NCBI RefSeq assembly: GCF_030253575.1
Contig: NC_080560.1
Span: 8,180,501-8,244,500, forward strand
Reading direction: 5' to 3'
DNA: 64,000 nt
Source: Rhododendron vialii
Lineage: Eukaryota > Streptophyta > Magnoliopsida > Ericales > Ericaceae
How positions within the stretch are numbered: the first letter of the stretch is position 1; every line of letters starts with the position of its first letter. Below are positions 49,269 through 61,563 of this stretch, one piece after another. The notes below the pieces were generated by a model that was not told the origin of the DNA, ran no database searches, and saw nothing but the letters and a program-made list of their open reading frames with translations. Both the position numbers and the translations under genes were made by a program.

Positions 49269-52200
49269 GGCCCAATTCGCCACTGTTCTTAATGGAGTTC
49301 TGCGTTCCCCACGGAAGCTGAATGAGTCCTTCACCCAATAAGTTGGACTTCAAGCTAGACCATCCTCTTTTAGGATTTCCCATCAGCGAACTCTCATCGA
49401 TTGACTGCAACTGGTTTCGGAGGATTTCATTATACTCAAGCAAACGGTCATATTCCAGTTCAAATTCTTCTGTTTGCTTTATTAGGGCCATCTCCTTAGC
49501 TTTTGCAGTATTGGCATGCTTTGCTTTTCTCTCATATTCAAATTCTAAATTTTTTATCATCGTCTTTAATGGAGCAATCCCTTTCTCCAAGGCTTTGAGA
49601 CTCTCGGCATTTTGATGTTTCCTTTCTGCTAGCTGCTTCTTTTCGGATATGATCATCTGATTGAGTGAACTGTGCTCCCTTACAAGCTGGTGAAGTTTGT
49701 CTCTCATCATTGAAAGGCATGGCAAGAATCCTGAATGTGAAAAACCATAACCAACTAATATCAGAGAGTTCCAGTTAAGGAGTGATTGGATAACAGGCAA
49801 AGAATATAAATGTTTTGATTGGTTCCCATCTTTGAGAAATTCATTTTTCTCTATGCACGTTTCTCAATAATTTTCTCTATCTATCTCTCCACTCATTACA
49901 TCAAAAATATTTTTCAAAGATGGAAACCGAACAAAGGATAAATAACTCTGGGATACAAACAATAGATACTTTCTTTGAGAACATGTGTCAAGGTCTGCAG
50001 ATGGGAAATGGAAGCAGAAGCCCTATAAATGGAAGTACACCAATTCTCATCCCACAGCTAACTACGCAGCATACCTCAATTACCTGAGTTTACACAAATC
50101 AGCAAAGACTTCAAGCCTACCGGATGAAGCTATAATCGCCATGTTAGATGATCCATGGACACTGATCAATGACTAGCACTAACTTCTAGCTAGCTAATTT
50201 CTACAGGATTCACAAAATGTGATGAAACGGTCCATTACATGAACAACTCGATTTGAAGACATAAGCATGGATCAAAAGTCTGAAGCACTTCACTAGAGAA
50301 AAATACAAGCGTGTGAACTACGAAACCTCTCAAAAAATCACAAGAAAACCGAGATACATAAACTTCTAAGGCCATCTCCAATACTTACAGTTCTTTTCTA
50401 ATGAGTAGAATATAGTATATTGGTAATAAAAGCTTGATTTGATATGATGCATTCCATTCCTCACTCCTATTAAAAAAAAAAAAAAAACTCTTATTTTCTA
50501 ATCAAAACTTTTCAAAAACTTCCCAACTTTTCCCCCAATGGTCAAATCCTCCTTCAACCATTTCTTCATGAAAGAACACTCACTTCAATCCTTACACTTT
50601 CAAAAAGTTCATCAAACTTCAGTAAAAAACAATAGGTGTATTAACTATTGTGCATTTGCATTATAAAGGATTTGGTTAACCCTGGGTCGATGAAGAAATT
50701 CCCAGTGCTTTGGCACAAATTTGATGGAAGGGATGGAGTTCACCTACCTTTCCCACTAAGTCCAATGTGAGGACCTTTCAATTGACGATGCGCTCTGTCG
50801 TCCAGGGCTCAACCTTGGACAGGCAGTGGAACTGGAAACTACCAAGGTAGAGTATGGTAGGGGCTTCCAAAATCGCAATTGGGGTGAAAAAATAAAGAAT
50901 TTCTAACCATATTGTTATCCAATAATGAACATAAAGCAATAAAATCAAATGGAAAGGGAGAAGCTAGAGACCAATTCCATGGACGATTGGGTAAGCCCCA
51001 ATTCTCATAACGGATACCCATGAAAAGTGAAGTCTTTCCCAGTCCCCACTACAAGCCAAACACAACCGTTTCTCTAATGCGAGAGATGAAGGCCGCATTC
51101 TCCCTAAATTTAAATTTTTGGTCCCGTAGATTTTCACTTTTCTTATTATTTGTTTATCTGTTCGTTGTAATTTTTGAGATTAATCATTTGTCTCAAAGGA
51201 ATCAGAAAATCATAAGAATACATACCAAAATTGAAAAAAATTCATAAGACTACACTAAAGAGAGAAAAAAATATAAGTTGTTTGGTACTTTTACCATCCT
51301 TAGTGAACTGCTTTTTTTTTTTTTTATTGCTTTTGATTATAATATTTAACTTCTTAGACTTCTCTCACCGAGACGGTACTCTTCTCCGGATCACCAATTA
51401 CTACATCCACAACATCCTAATTTTCTTTAGAAGCTCCATAGGCCGAGCTCTCTCTTGGTTGGCACGTTCATGACCAAATAACACATTTCCATGTATCCCC
51501 ATTTTATCGAGTTGCAATCGTCTCATTTTCTTTCTTTTAGAGTGTCTGTTTTAGGAGTGGAATGGAATCAATGAGTGTATGAGTGTTAGTGTTAGTCAAG
51601 AGTATTCCGAAGATGTGGGCATTCAGTTGAGTTTCCAGTATGTAGGCTCAAGCCACAATCAAGCCTGGATCCAGCCAACGAATCTGTTAAGAAGCTGGCT
51701 TGACAACAAGCTTAAGCCTGCTGCTATATATACCCAACTGTCAGGTCAAAGAAGATACCTTTTGATACAGCAGTCGTGAGCCATTCTTGTTATATCAGAA
51801 TACCATTGAGGGCAATGGTTGATTCTATCTTGAAGATTCATGAATACTGGGTGCTAAAAGTTCATCTTCGAGAGGCTCTTTTCTTGTTCCTACTTCAACA
51901 ACATCTGTGCGACATTCTTTCATGGAGTTCGAAAGGATTTTGGAAGGCATGAGGATTTGGAATTCGGCGATCATCAAGGGTAGGATGAACGTGGATTCGG
52001 CAAATAGTTCTTAGGACTCATGGAGAGGATACGCATTCATTTAGTAAGAATATTTGTAATCGTACATTTGTTTTAGTGCATGATTCATTCTCGTGGTTTT
52101 TAACCGATTTTGGGGTTTTCCACGTAACTTTGGTGTCTCGTTCTTTGGTTGGTTTTGCTGTGGGATTGAAGTTATCTAGTAAAGCGAAATTATTACTCCT

Positions 52201-53014
52201 AGCATCACTTTAGAGATTTCATCTTCTTCCTTTTAGGGATATTCAGGTGTCCGGGTCAGCTTTCGTGCACCTCGACTTATCTTGGGGACCAATCCTACCA
52301 CTCAATTGCGGGGGTCCCAATTAAAGCTAGAGCAAAGCTCTATATGGGCTGACCCCAAATGAGTTGATAGCACCTGTTTTGAACCTGAGATTTTAGGAGA
52401 AAACAAACCCAAGTCTCAGGCCTTCACCACCAGGCCAACCTTGGGGTTCACAACATCCTAATTTTCAAACTAATGTCATCACTTTTCTCGTTACACAAGA
52501 AAAGAACAAGAATTGAATCACAAAACTAACACAGCAAAAGAAGCAGCATTTCGAAACGAAACAAATACAGCTAAGGCTGAGCTTCCCTACAGGACTAAAT
52601 GGGCTTATTTTGCTTTTCACAAAATACAAAGGGAAATAAGCCCCATTAGCCCGTTCGCCCCGTCGGGAAACTCACCCTCTAAGTCTAGAACACATTAGTC
52701 TCAGTGCTGAAATAGTCGAATTTACCCAAAAGAGACGCTCGTAGCGCCTTATCCGCGACGAGAAATTGGCCCAGCGGATCAACCGAATCGCCACGGATCA
52801 AAAAGTCACGGACCGTGATCAGTATTGCGAGCAAAATCCCCTCGACGGTTGTCAATATAACAAGGCGGCGGCTCCCTTGATTCAGCCTATCCAGAGTCGC
52901 AATCGCAAGCTTCTGAAGAGGGGTTTCGAAAACGAGGCTCAGAGCCAGTGCTATCTCTATGAGTAGCTCGATGAGTACAAGGGTAGACAGCAGTTGAATA
53001 GTAACTTGAATCAT
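49147..53014 (-). CDS. BAP31-like ER membrane protein
   Basis: Two minus-strand exons (53014-52726 and 49730-49147) join in phase, splitting Gly97, to give 290 residues. BAP31/BAP29 proteins are three-helix ER membrane proteins with a cytosolic coiled coil, acting in sorting and quality control of membrane cargo. Here hydrophobic helices lie at about 8-29, 51-68 and 86-104. The motif FETPLQKLAIATLDRL follows helix 1, SLLGFLPCLSMM spans the splice junction, and a charged coiled coil runs from ~108 to 208 with LEYDRLLEYNEILRNQLQS near its end. ATG at 53014 was chosen because the family starts MIQ. The tail after ~210 is longer than usual and lacks a KKXX-type retrieval signal. Its last ~40 residues lie in a 196-bp repeat. 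The intron (2,995 bp) holds repeats. Family assignment is by pattern recognition, and the gene could be a diverged or decaying copy. Confidence 0.7.
49808..49938. mobile_element. Small foldback MITE in the BAP31-like intron
   Basis: TGATTGGTTCCCATCTTTGA on the left faces the near complement of TCAAAGATGGAAACCGAACA on the right. The element is about 130 bp and non-coding. The rest of the intron from 49940 to 51400 shows no recognisable feature. Confidence 0.6.
51408..52466. repeat. Composite 1.0 kb insertion between 18-bp direct repeats
   Basis: CACAACATCCTAATTTTC is repeated exactly at 51408-51425 and 52449-52466. An exact 18-mer this far apart suggests a target-site duplication around 51426-52448. 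The right end is a SINE (52246-52448). The middle (about 51540-52215) contains GGGGTTTTCCACGTAACTTT, reminiscent of the end of an LTR, and is itself bordered by similar words CTTTTAGAG and CTTTAGAG, so it may be a nested insertion. All this is in the BAP31-like intron. Confidence 0.5.
52246..52448 (-). mobile_element. tRNA-derived SINE in the BAP31-like intron
   Basis: On the minus strand it opens AACCCCAAGGTTGGCCTGGT (A-box-like TGGCCTGGTGG) and has GGTTCAAAAC as B box. It ends with the complement of GGTGTCCGGGTCAGCTTTCG. It is the clearest family mate of the SINE at 38975. Confidence 0.65.
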
Positions 53015-53439
53015 GGAATCGGAAAACAAAGAACCCGTATGCCAATTTGTTCAGCAGAAGAGAGTGGAGAAATTAGGAATCCTCTTTAGGATGGTTTTTT
53101 CAATACCTTCGTTGGGTAAATTACATGAACTCACTGGAGGAGGTTATTAATACAATTGTAATAATAGAAGATATAGGATTGTAATAAAGGAAGTGGAACG
53201 GTAAGCCAAGGTATGTCATGAAAATACGAAATTGCCCATTGTAGGATTACTTTTGTAATTTGAATTGAAGAATATGATCGTCATTTTGTCTTGTTTGAAA
53301 GATCTAAAAGAATGTAGGATGACTAGCCAAACCACAATATGAAATTACCAATTTGTCCTTGTAGTTTTGCAATGGTGGAGTTAAAATATGAGTATATTTT
53401 AGGTATTTCAATGTTAGGATTTTTGCTTTAACAAAAAGA

Positions 53440-53990
53440 AAATGAGGTTCTTTATTTCCCCTAATTTAAGGGATATTATTTTTTATAGGTAAAAAAAAAA
53501 TCATTCTTTTCCCTAATTGAAGGGATATTGTTTTTTAAAGGTACAAAAAAAAAAATCTTTCTTTTTCCTAATTTAAGGCAAGCCAAGCTACCATATTAAA
53601 AGATAAAATTACCCTTGTAGATTTCGTCTTTCAAAATTTTTTTGGATGTCCTGAGTTGAGATTATTTTAGGTCATATTTTGCTTAGTCAAGAAAAAAAGG
53701 CTTTTTGAGGATATTTTAGATATTTTGGGTCCTTCTTTGTTTAGTCAAGATGAATTGACTTTTTAGGAATATTTTAAGTCCTACTTTGCTTAGTCAAGAA
53801 GAAAAGGTTTTTTCGAGAGTATTTAAGGTTATCCTTTGCTTAGTAAAAAAGAAAAGACTTTTCAATGGTATTTTAGGTCCCCTTTTGCCTAGTCAAGAAG
53901 AAAATGCATTTCATGGGTATTTTAGATATTTTAGGTCCCTCTTTGCTTTGTCAAGAAGAAAAAGATTTATACATCTTCTCAATCTAACCA
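53440..53990. repeat. Degenerate tandem repeats of 50-60 bp
   Basis: In 53440-53580 a unit of about 60 bases containing CCCTAATTTAAGGGATATT repeats about three times. In 53650-53990 a unit containing GCTTAGTCAAGAAGAAAA and TTTTAGGTCC repeats about six times. The frame at 53786-54088 only translates this array and the CT tract. Confidence 0.8.
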
Positions 53991-53998
53991 TTAGAAAG

Positions 53999-54001
<3 letters not shown>

Positions 54002-54048
<47 letters not shown>
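54002..54048. repeat. (CT)n microsatellite
   Basis: A CT run of about 47 bases directly after the tandem array. Confidence 0.96.
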
Positions 54049-54050
<2 letters not shown>

Positions 54051-56080
54051 GATCTCCCCCGATCTGTCTCTCGTCGATCCCTCTATAATTCAGATGAAGA
54101 TATACACATTAATTTCTCAATCGTAAATTCTTACACACGAAGAAAAAAGCAACTATGTGGTCAGATTCTCTTAGATTTCATAACCCTAGACTATGATTTT
54201 GTTAGAACTTCTTCAAATCATAAGTATTTTGAGTGGTCTCTTCTTTCAAGGGTTTTCTAATTGTTTTACTTTTATGGTTCTGTTTTTTTCAACATCAAGG
54301 CTCGATAGTTTGTTGTGTACTCTTAGCAAATCGAGCTCTAATTTTGTTCGATATTTTTGGAGAAAGGCTCTCATGCGGCAAGGTTTTACAGTTATTTTTC
54401 AAAACACACTGACGAAAAAGCCTCATTATTTGCACAGTTTTAGAATCTAATTCATGACTTTATCTTAATTATTGTTGCTATTGTTTGAGAAGGAATTTAT
54501 ATTTTAATCCAAAGATATTTCTTTGATCTATGTTTATGCAATATTTAATTTGTTCTGATGAAATCAGAAATACCGTTCCTTATAGTAATCCTTTTTTTTA
54601 ACAAGGTTGAGCTATTTGTGACTTTTTTCAGTTTTAATGCATATGTTGGATTAAATTACTTGCATGATCTATGAAATTACAATAGTCTTAATTAATTATT
54701 TGAGTCTACAAAATTAAAAATATTTTGGTACTCCAAAATAGTGTTCTATATGTTATTTTTTTTGTACTAGAACTCCTTTTGTATTGCTTATAAAATACTA
54801 TCTTCTTCTTTTTTGTTGTTGTAAAAATGACTTTTCATTCAATTACTTACTCTTACGACTTCTTTATTTCCATAACAATATATTAATTTGAACTATCTTA
54901 CATACATGAACAATTAGTAGTTATGCCAATGAGAACACAACAGCGTGCGAAGCACGTTGAATTACACTCGTAATAGTAGAAGAAATACACTAACGTTTAT
55001 GTTGGGGTTAGGTTGGGAATTACGAACACCACCATTAGCGTGACACAAAGTTAGAGAGTTTGGAATGATTAATTTTTGACATGAAAACGAATGTGACACG
55101 ATCAGCCAGCTCAAAATTAAAACGAAAGAAATACGGATTAAACTCTTGTAACTTGTCTAGGACACGGATAACAATTTACTGTAACTTTTTGTGTTGACCT
55201 GTTAACCGAGAAATGTGTTTCTATCTACTCTCTAATAAGATTAATTTTGGTTCCTTTAAATTTCCTAAACAGAAGATTTGAAGATTACCTGTCACTCTTA
55301 GCCCTTAAGAAAGTGTGCTTTACCTATTTTCCAAAATAATACGTAATTGCTCAACTTGTGTAGCAAGATACTCCCAATATAATTATGAAAAAAAAAAAGA
55401 AGACGTGCATATTATTTTACATTCCGCTATAGATTATTTTTTAAGACCAACCGCAAAAATTTATATGAATTTATCTATTTGGACACAAAAATCCGAATCA
55501 CAAAATTTAACAAACGGGTCTTAAGGACCGTGTCATTTTTCTTGTTTCACCTGAGAGAAAGGGAGTGCTGTTAGAAAAAAGAAGAACTTATCTCAGAATT
55601 CTACACAATTGATCGGAGCCGCACAACTTATTTAAAATATATTTTTAAAGGTCCCGATAAAATATTAGTTTAGTCGGATATCGGTAAGAGCTTGATCAAT
55701 TCTTGGATAAATTCTAGGCCAGTCCAAAAAATTGTCCCTGAATTTCTATTAAGGAGCATGACCCATTTTTATTTACTTGCAAAGTCTAGATAGAAAAGTA
55801 TGGACCTTTTCTCTTCTTGATGGTGCATTTTCAAATTGAGCTGAAGTTTTTAGGAATATAGACCAATTAGTTAGATTGGCCCGTAATTTATCCTTGTATT
55901 AAACCTCAAGGTACGCAGCGACGTTCGATATAGTGCAATATATTCTCATGTATACTTTCTCTATCCATGTGTAGGCAGGATGATCTCTCTGCTTCAGTTA
56001 AGTTCAACTTCATTTGCACTACATTTGGTTTGCTAGGAAAACAAAGAAAGAAAGATAATTGGAGATTTTTTGAGCTTATG

Positions 56081-56385
56081 AGAGCATCTCCAGCCTTCCC
56101 CATATTTTTTCTCAAATTTGAGTCAAATTTTGGGTAAAAACCCATTTTGGGTAGACACATCTCCAACCATCAAATCCAAATTTTACACATCTCTCTCTTT
56201 CTCTCTTTCTAACAAGTCGTTGGAGAAATGGGTCAAGACAAAAGTTGTCTCAGATTTGGGCAAAAAAATGGGTAAAACCCAAAATGGGGAAAGGTTTGGG
56301 TCAAAGATTGGAGAGAGATTTCTGTCATTTTTGCCCCATTTTTAAATTTGAGTCTTAAAATGGGTCAAGACTGGAGATTCTCTGA
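56081..56385. mobile_element. MITE with AGAGCATCTCCAGCC ends
   Basis: AGAGCATCTCCAGCCTT on the left is answered by the near complement of AAGACTGGAGATTCTCT on the right. Inner words such as AAACCCATTTTGGGTA and TGGGTAAAACCCAAAATGG continue the foldback. The element is 305 bp and non-coding. Target duplication was not resolved. Confidence 0.65.
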
Positions 56386-59300
56386 GAGAGTATCAACTTT
56401 GGTTTGATGCAGTAAGATCAAGCTTCTGTTTTTGGTTGTTACGCGAAAAGGAGTTGGGCCCCATTCCGTTAAAGGGAAATAAGTAAGAACTTATTTTATG
56501 AATTAGAGGTGAAGGTGATGTATTATGAGAGAATGAATAGTATACGGTTCATACATTTTTTTCATCAGCCAGAGAGGGTGCTAGCGTTGACGCCTAAAGC
56601 AGAAAATTTATGTGAGGTCCTTAATATCGTTTTAGTTATTTTAAAAAGCTCGTATCAGATGAAGCAATAAAGCGTTTTCGTGTATAAGTTCTGGAATTTG
56701 TTCGCAATAGTTTAAGGAGCTGATTGGGATTTTTTTAACTGGTTTTTGTGAAAAGATTCGGAAAATTATGAGCGGAATTATTACTTTAATTTAAAGAGCT
56801 GATTGGGGCCGTGTTCATCCGGTGGGGGAAGAGGCTGTGAAACATGGCTACTTCAAAACCGTAGTCCCACTTGATACACATGATGCTAATTCCTACATTA
56901 AGTTTTCTAATTGTTGCAAATATTATGCTTTTCTCCAAGTTTCAAAACATAGTTCAATGATGTATTTTAGGCATACCGTACACTATTTTGTTCTAGTTTT
57001 CGTTTGTATCGCACGTGTACCCGAAACTCTACCCCAGCACAGGTACCCGTGGCTGTGCTCTTACATGTACTTCATAGGAGATGGGCATAAAGATTACCTG
57101 TTTATTTCCCGAAATGTATAAATGATGGATCTGTACACCATTGATATGTGTCTTGTGTGGTATATGCATCTACATGTATAGTCCTGTGTTGGTACTACGA
57201 AAATTGGGTTATCATTCGAGCACCCGAGCTTCCTTAAATTTTTCATTATTGACTCAGCAACCAAACAGAGGACATTGATTTGACTTCGTTCAACATTTAT
57301 TATGCTGCTGTTATTTGGAGATAAAAGTCTATTGCGAAAGTATAGATCAATAATGATTTGGTATCTCTGGATATGTGTATTGAAGTTGAGTTGATCTGAT
57401 CACTGTGGGAGGCATGGTGTGGGGTATTATTCGGTGTAAAGTTGCTTCCAGGGGCTTTTCTTGCTCAGTAAGATCCAAAACCCCAAACCTGGATTAATTC
57501 TTATCATTTTGCATGAATTTGTTACCATACAGTTCTATCTCTTGAAGTTGTCTGCTTCACATAGTTGACATTATACTGCTTTGGTTTCCAAAAATGCTCC
57601 TTTTTAAGCTCCTTTTTTAGTCCATTAAAGAGCTAAACTAGGAATCATTCTTATTTGTTCGTTAAGAACCAAGCAATGCAACAATGGAGGTCATTCTAGC
57701 TTTGGAAATAGAGAGAGGGAGTATAAGGTGGCAAAATTTGAACGGAAGAGATTCCAAGTTTCATGCCAGCATAATTTAGTTTTCAATTCAAGCATAGGTG
57801 GTTACATTGTCTAGAATACTTTGTTTATCTAGTCATTGTTTTCTGCCAAGCCCATGATGTGGTTGTATCAGGTAGTTGGACGGCCAGTGCAGAGATATCG
57901 GTGTCCAGCGTCAGCGGCAAGATGCTACACAACAGCAGTAAAAGAGGTACTGATTGCTGAAACTACCTGCTTATGTACTTCTACAGTTTGGAAGCTATTC
58001 ATTTCCTATTTGGTGCCTCTGGATGTCTTAGCTATTTGGTTGTCTCATCAATAGGCTGTGTTAAATCACCAATCCTAACATTGACCGTATTCTTATTTTC
58101 CTTTAGCGTAGGGGTGCAACTTGAGTGGTGCCATTGGAGAATCTGACTAGGCCAACAAAATTTACCCTTTAGGGCTTGGATAGAGTAATTTTGCCAACCC
58201 AAACGGAACTCGGTTTGGGCTTGGTCAAAGTCACTCATACCTGGGCAATCCAAAACCATATGGCTATCATGCCTAATCATAGACAATAAACAATGAAAGT
58301 GACGAGTTCTCATAAGGCCCACTCATGCTGGAGCACTTTCTCTATGTACTGAGAACGGTTTAGGGTGGAACACTTGCCAGAGCATATGGATGTCAATTAT
58401 GTTTTCACATTGGTGTTGGTTGACAGAATTCATTCCAGGGGAAAGCATTCAAATGTGTCCAGTGCTTCAGTTACCACATATTTAGGGGTAAGGTTATAGA
58501 ATGTTTTTTTTTTTGTGGGATGGATGATTGACAGAAAAGATTCTACATGTGCGGTCTGCTTCTTTTCTTGATTCTAAAATTTTAGTTTTCCCTCATTTCT
58601 GCTGTAGGTGGTCAAGATTATCCAATGCTAAAAAGGTTTGCATCTTTCTGCTGATAATTTTGCAAACTTGATTATAATGGCCAGTGCCCTCTATTTTTTG
58701 CTTCTTAGGAAGCTTATCATCTAAATACTGTGTCAACTTAGGTTGCCTAATATATCTGATCGTTGAAGGAACTTTTCTGCAACCTGCAGCTTAAACTAAG
58801 TAGATTTTCGGCTTTGAGATTTGCCCACTAGGCAAAGTTGTATATTTGCATAGTGTCGGAGAAACAACTGCCTGTGCAAACAAAGAAATATGAATGAAGT
58901 CTTTTAGGACATATGCAGTGGTTAATCTATCATATGAATAATCTTTGAACCTTCTTGCCTTCCTTTTTTCCTGCAGGGAAATCGCATTTCAAGCTGAGTT
59001 CTCCTTCAAAATTGGGAGCAGGTCCTTTTCTTCTGATCATGGTACTATACCTCTATGCTTGCCCAAGTGACCATGGTTTTGGTGTATTTACGCGTAAAAC
59101 CTCGTATCTCTCCTCTTTCTAGATGCTTGTATGCTAGAAAATTCACCACTTTATGTTTCTCATTTCCTGACATTGTGTTTTCTCATCTATTTTCTCACGT
59201 GTTGTAGGCGACCTTGTCGAAACTGTTGTCCCTTATATGGGTCAATCAATTTCTGATGGCACTTTGGTGAAATTCTTGAAGAGTACGTTGTCTAGTGACC

Positions 59301-61111
59301 ATCTTCTTTTGATCTCATACGTTAATAGATTTTCATTCTACTTATATGTGGTCAAATGAAAATGCAAAACAAGTTATTTGAGTTCTGGAACCTTGTTCAT
59401 TTGTACAAGGACAGAACCTGGTGACAGAGTTCATGTCGATGAGCCTATTGCTCAAATTGAAACTGACACAGTAGATTCTCTTACTCGTACGTGTCTTGAG
59501 CGTTGCAAATTTTCTTCTCAAACAGAACCTAATTGATCTCTTAACCTCTCTTTACCATTTAGGTGACGATTGATGTGGCTAGTCCTGAAGCTGGCATCAT
59601 AAAAGAGGTACAATATGTCAATATTTGTCAAGTGGCTATTGAGATACCACTCTCTCTCTTTCTCTCTCTCTCGGTGTGTGTGTGTGTGTTGATAATCGAT
59701 AATACTGGGACTCCCTATGCTCTAACCGTTCTTTACTGTTAGTTCGTAGCCAAGGAGGGTGATACTGTTGAACCAGGTACGAAGATTGCTTTTATTTCAA
59801 AATCTGGTGAAGGTGGTGAAGATGCAAAACATACTTCTCCGGCAGAAGAGTCCCCTCCTCCACCTCCACCTCCACGAGAGAAGGAGCAAAGCAAATCCCT
59901 AAGGCGGAAATTAGCCTCAGAAAGCAGGAAGACAAACTGCCTAATCCTCCTGCTCCCATACCCACTGCTTCAGAACCGCAGCTTCCTCCCAGGGACAGGG
60001 AGAGACGAGTAAGTGTCTTGGATTTCCACTTGGTAATTGGTATGCAAAGTAAGTTTACTTTGCTTCTTAGTGACAAGTGAATACTGAACTAAAGATTGAT
60101 GCAATGTGGTTATAATTGTAGGTTCCGATGACGAGACTGAGGAAAACGATTGCACAACGCTTGAAAGATGCCCAGAATACATACGTGATGTTAGCCACAT
60201 TCAATGAGATCAATATGTAAGCTTAAATGCGTATTATGAATCATTTTCACCCGGGCAGCCAATCTGCTTAATTTCGACCTGTTTCTTACTTATTTTTTGC
60301 TAGTCAAACATTTTACTGGTCATTAATTGAGGAGATGCTAGCCACAAGGCCCACAACAATATCACTTTTGTGTTATTTTACTTGGTACATGGTAGAATGT
60401 TTTGACTTACTGATTTAAAACTGCACTGTAACTTTTAAATGGACATTTCTGAAATTATACAAAAGAAAAAAAAAGACTACGTAAGTAAAGGAATTCTAGC
60501 CATAAGCAGGGGGCGAACAAAGGTTTGCTATAAATAGGCCATATATTTTCTGCTAAATAGGCAATATATTTTCTGCTACTTATAAAAGATATTGGCCCTT
60601 CGACCCCTTCAAAAGCTTAGGAGTTGTGCTTAGCGGCTTGGCCCCTCAAATCTGACTTGTTTTACCATACTCCCACGGTGAAATTCCTGGTTTTCCCCTG
60701 GCCGTAAGCATAAGTGTAACCTGCATCCTACCTTCCTACTGTTATGCAGTTACAGCTATTGATATGCTGCCTAATGCAGGACAAACTTAATGAAACTCCG
60801 GTCTGATTATAAAGATGCCTTTGCTGAAAAGCATGGAGTTAAGTTGGGATTTATGTCAGGATTTGTGAAAGTAATGTACTGTTTGATGCTTCATGTAATT
60901 CGCTTGCTAGTACATTGTTTGACAGGTATAGTGTTTGCCAGAACGTTGATTTCATTTCTTTTTCTCAATGTTGTTTAAGGCTGCTGTCAGTGGGCTTCAG
61001 AATCAACCAATTGTCAATGCTGTAATTGACGGGGATGACATTATATACAGAGAGTATATTGATATAAGCATTGCTGTTGGCACTCCGAAGGTGTGTTTCA
61101 TTCCATGGATT

Positions 61112-61302
61112 CAAAGACGGATGCCCATATGGGCGTATGGGGACCATGGCCCCGCGTCGTTTAGGGATTTTTTTTTTCAAATTTTAATATTAAAATTAGT
61201 TGTTTTTTTTTAAGAACACCTAGAATTTGCGTTTTGAAATTTTAAAATCTTGTTGTTCATAGTTCAGCCCCTCGTGTTTACGAAATCCTGCTTCCATTCC
61301 TG
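61112..61302. mobile_element. hAT-like MITE in an intron of the E2 pseudogene
   Basis: A 191-bp insertion bounded by the perfect 8-bp duplication CATGGATT (61104-61111 and 61303-61310). Its ends CAAAGACGGATG and CTTCCATTCCTG are imperfect inverted repeats like those of the element at 19744-20264. It is non-coding. Confidence 0.75.
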
Positions 61303-61526
61303 CATGGATTGATTCTTCATATCTCTCATATATATGGATCCAGAATTTCGTCAGCCAATTTTTTTAGTGGATGATGATAGAGGATTATAAGCTGAAATAT
61401 GTAATTTTATGGCATTGTTCCAGTAGTAAGATCCCCTATCGAGTAATTGAATGGAATGCACCAGAATATTTGAGCACATATGACTGGTGATTGAGTTACG
61501 GGATATATGGTTTAATGTCATTCATA

Positions 61527-61528
<2 letters not shown>

Positions 61529-61560
<32 letters not shown>
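61529..61560. repeat. (CT)n microsatellite in the E2 pseudogene
   Basis: A CT run within the intron before the 61720 exon. A shorter CT/GT tract lies at about 59650-59690. Confidence 0.95.

Positions 61561-61563
<3 letters not shown>

Larger units (their letters stand above)
53015..57413. other. Intergenic interval upstream of the BAP31-like gene and E2 pseudogene
   Basis: The genes on either side diverge from here. Apart from the tandem array, the CT tract and one MITE, no coding or structural feature was recognised. The frames at 54193-54450, 55315-55524 and 56822-57121 are AT-rich with no family resemblance. A hairpin CGTGCGAAGCACG at about 54946-54958 recalls Helitron 3' ends, but no CTRR terminus follows. 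Confidence 0.55.

Noticed and set aside
51540-52215. A solo LTR nested in the BAP31-like intron
   Set aside because: Only an LTR-like phrase and imperfect flanking words were seen. TG...CA ends with a 5-bp duplication could not be placed, so it is mentioned only within the composite entry.
53015-53029. Extending the BAP31-like protein upstream to 53029
   Set aside because: The upstream codon is TTG, not ATG. The ATG at 53014 gives the family-typical MIQ start.
54930-54975. Helitron 3' terminus
   Set aside because: The hairpin is present but the CTRR end and A/T insertion context are not, so no mobile element is called.
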